Assembly: GCA_937902445.1 (NCBI GenBank)
Contig: CALELJ010000096.1
Coordinates: forward strand, 1-21,023
Reading direction: 5' to 3'
DNA from: an uncultured Treponema sp.
GTDB lineage: Bacteria > Spirochaetota > Spirochaetia > Treponematales > Treponemataceae
DNA length: 21,023 nucleotides
Position 1 is the first letter of the stretch, and each line of letters opens with the position of its first letter. The translations under genes and the position numbers were made by a program. Below, in pieces: positions 20,512 through 21,023 of this stretch. The notes beneath the pieces were generated by a model that had not been told where the DNA came from, ran no database searches, and worked only from the letters and a program-made list of their open reading frames with translations.

Positions 20512-21023
20512 GAAGAATCTTTTAAATAGTTTTACGGACGAAAGGATCTGTGTGTAAATGAGTCTGGAATAGTTTATCGGGTACATTTCTTTTTCCAATT
20601 CGTTTCCACACGGAATATCCTTTGCCAGGTTGTCCAGCTGCCGTTTCGTAGGAAATACGAGGGATGCGGAATTTTTTGCATCTGAATTCAATATGCTACT
20701 GTCAATTTCCGAGAGAATGTTCAGGGCCTGTTTTATTTTTGTTCTGTCCTTTATGGCTTTCGAAGCGACGTCGATGCCTTTCTTTGCAAGATTTTCAAGG
20801 GCTTCAAGGGCTTTTGGCATGTCTGTATCGTAGGCAACACTTACGTTCAATGTCATACGGCGTTTTGAATGGTAAGAGTTGTTGGTCATGCTTGAATCAA
20901 TAATCTTGCTGTTAGGAATACGAATCATCTGATTGTCCAAAGTATGGATGCGCACCGAAATCAATTTAATCTCATCTACAATTCCAGAAACACCATCAAC
21001 TACAATAAAATCCCCTACTTTCA
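20500..21023 (-). CDS. MscS-family mechanosensitive channel, C-terminal part (5' end beyond window)
   Basis: The frame enters from the right edge and ends at a TGA at 20500-20502; 174 codons plus a partial one are visible. The MscS beta domain is clear: KVGDFIVVDGVSGIVDEIKL, SVRIHTLDNQMIRIPNSK, SMTNNSYHSKRRMTLNVSV and YDTDMPKALEALENLA. MscS channels open under membrane tension to release solutes; the pore helix would be encoded outside the window. After ENLA the usual alpha/beta C-terminal part ending in a PYPQ-like motif is absent. Instead about 90 residues rich in Lys, Ile, Ser and Asn follow and end KLFKRFFSSF. The first in-window candidate start (TTG 20964) is internal and should not be used. 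Confidence 0.85.
   Translation of the reverse strand, partial: KVGDFIVVDGVSGIVDEIKLISVRIHTLDNQMIRIPNSKIIDSSMTNNSYHSKRRMTLNVSVAYDTDMPKALEALENLAKKGIDVASKAIKDRTKIKQALNILSEIDSSILNSDAKNSASLVFPTKRQLDNLAKDIPCGNELEKEMYPINYSRLIYTQILSSVKLFKRFFSSF

Noticed and set aside
1..21023. tRNA, rRNA or riboswitch
   Set aside because: I found no GTTCGA-type T-arm with an acceptor stem and no recognisable riboswitch core in the gaps; a covariance-model scan would settle this.

Overview
The window looks like chromosome of a Treponema-type spirochete, probably a host-associated species of mid GC content. This rests on gene content and style: spirochaetal-type lipoprotein signals, a membrane-anchored HD-GYP protein with a long linker, a divergent MraY, a single-chain class II glycyl-tRNA synthetase, and a parE/parC pair that from memory resembles the Bacteroidota type more than the proteobacterial type. 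No database search was possible, so the taxonomic call is inference.

Layout. Positions 1-150 (minus) hold the first 23 codons of a flavodoxin-fold NAD(P)H/FMN reductase, cut off by a stop codon inside a 24-bp GGGGTCTGTCCCC repeat. Positions 211-1844 carry a small AT-rich accessory pair: a lipoprotein with an FGE-sulfatase (SUMF1-like) domain and a GNAT acetyltransferase. The same 24-bp repeat recurs directly after the GNAT stop codon, so the pair lies between two identical direct repeats. From 1875 to 4480 the intergenic spaces contain a second repeat family (CTGAGCGNAGTCGAAG) around a divergent polysaccharide deacetylase and tsaD.

Positions 4573-7396 (minus) hold mraY, fabF and a four-helix membrane protein with its own promoter. 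From 7475 (plus) runs topoisomerase IV: parE, with an unusual Lys/Ala-rich tail of about 130 residues and an apparently leaderless promoter; then three hairpins; then parC. ParC is translationally coupled to a six-helix membrane protein, a YigZ/IMPACT protein and a histidine phosphatase. A bidirectional terminator at 14093-14121 separates these from a minus-strand pair: a membrane-anchored beta-propeller protein and an exported M23-fold protein that has lost its metal ligands.

A 166-bp element bounded by perfect 15-bp inverted repeats (16134-16299) sits between that pair and glyS. After glyS, AT-rich palindromes separate a ribosome binding site from the start of an aldo/keto reductase-like protein lacking two tetrad residues. 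The right end (minus) holds an HD-GYP protein whose HD dyad reads HE, a 263-bp gap containing a possible free-standing mini transcription unit with sigma-28-like promoter elements, and the 3' end of an MscS channel gene running out of the window.

Main themes: housekeeping genes (TsaD, FabF, MraY, Topo IV, GlyRS) interleaved with several dispersed hairpin/repeat families, and a notable number of proteins with degenerate catalytic sites (SUMF1-like, M23, AKR, HD-GYP). No tRNA, rRNA, CRISPR array or transposase gene was recognised.
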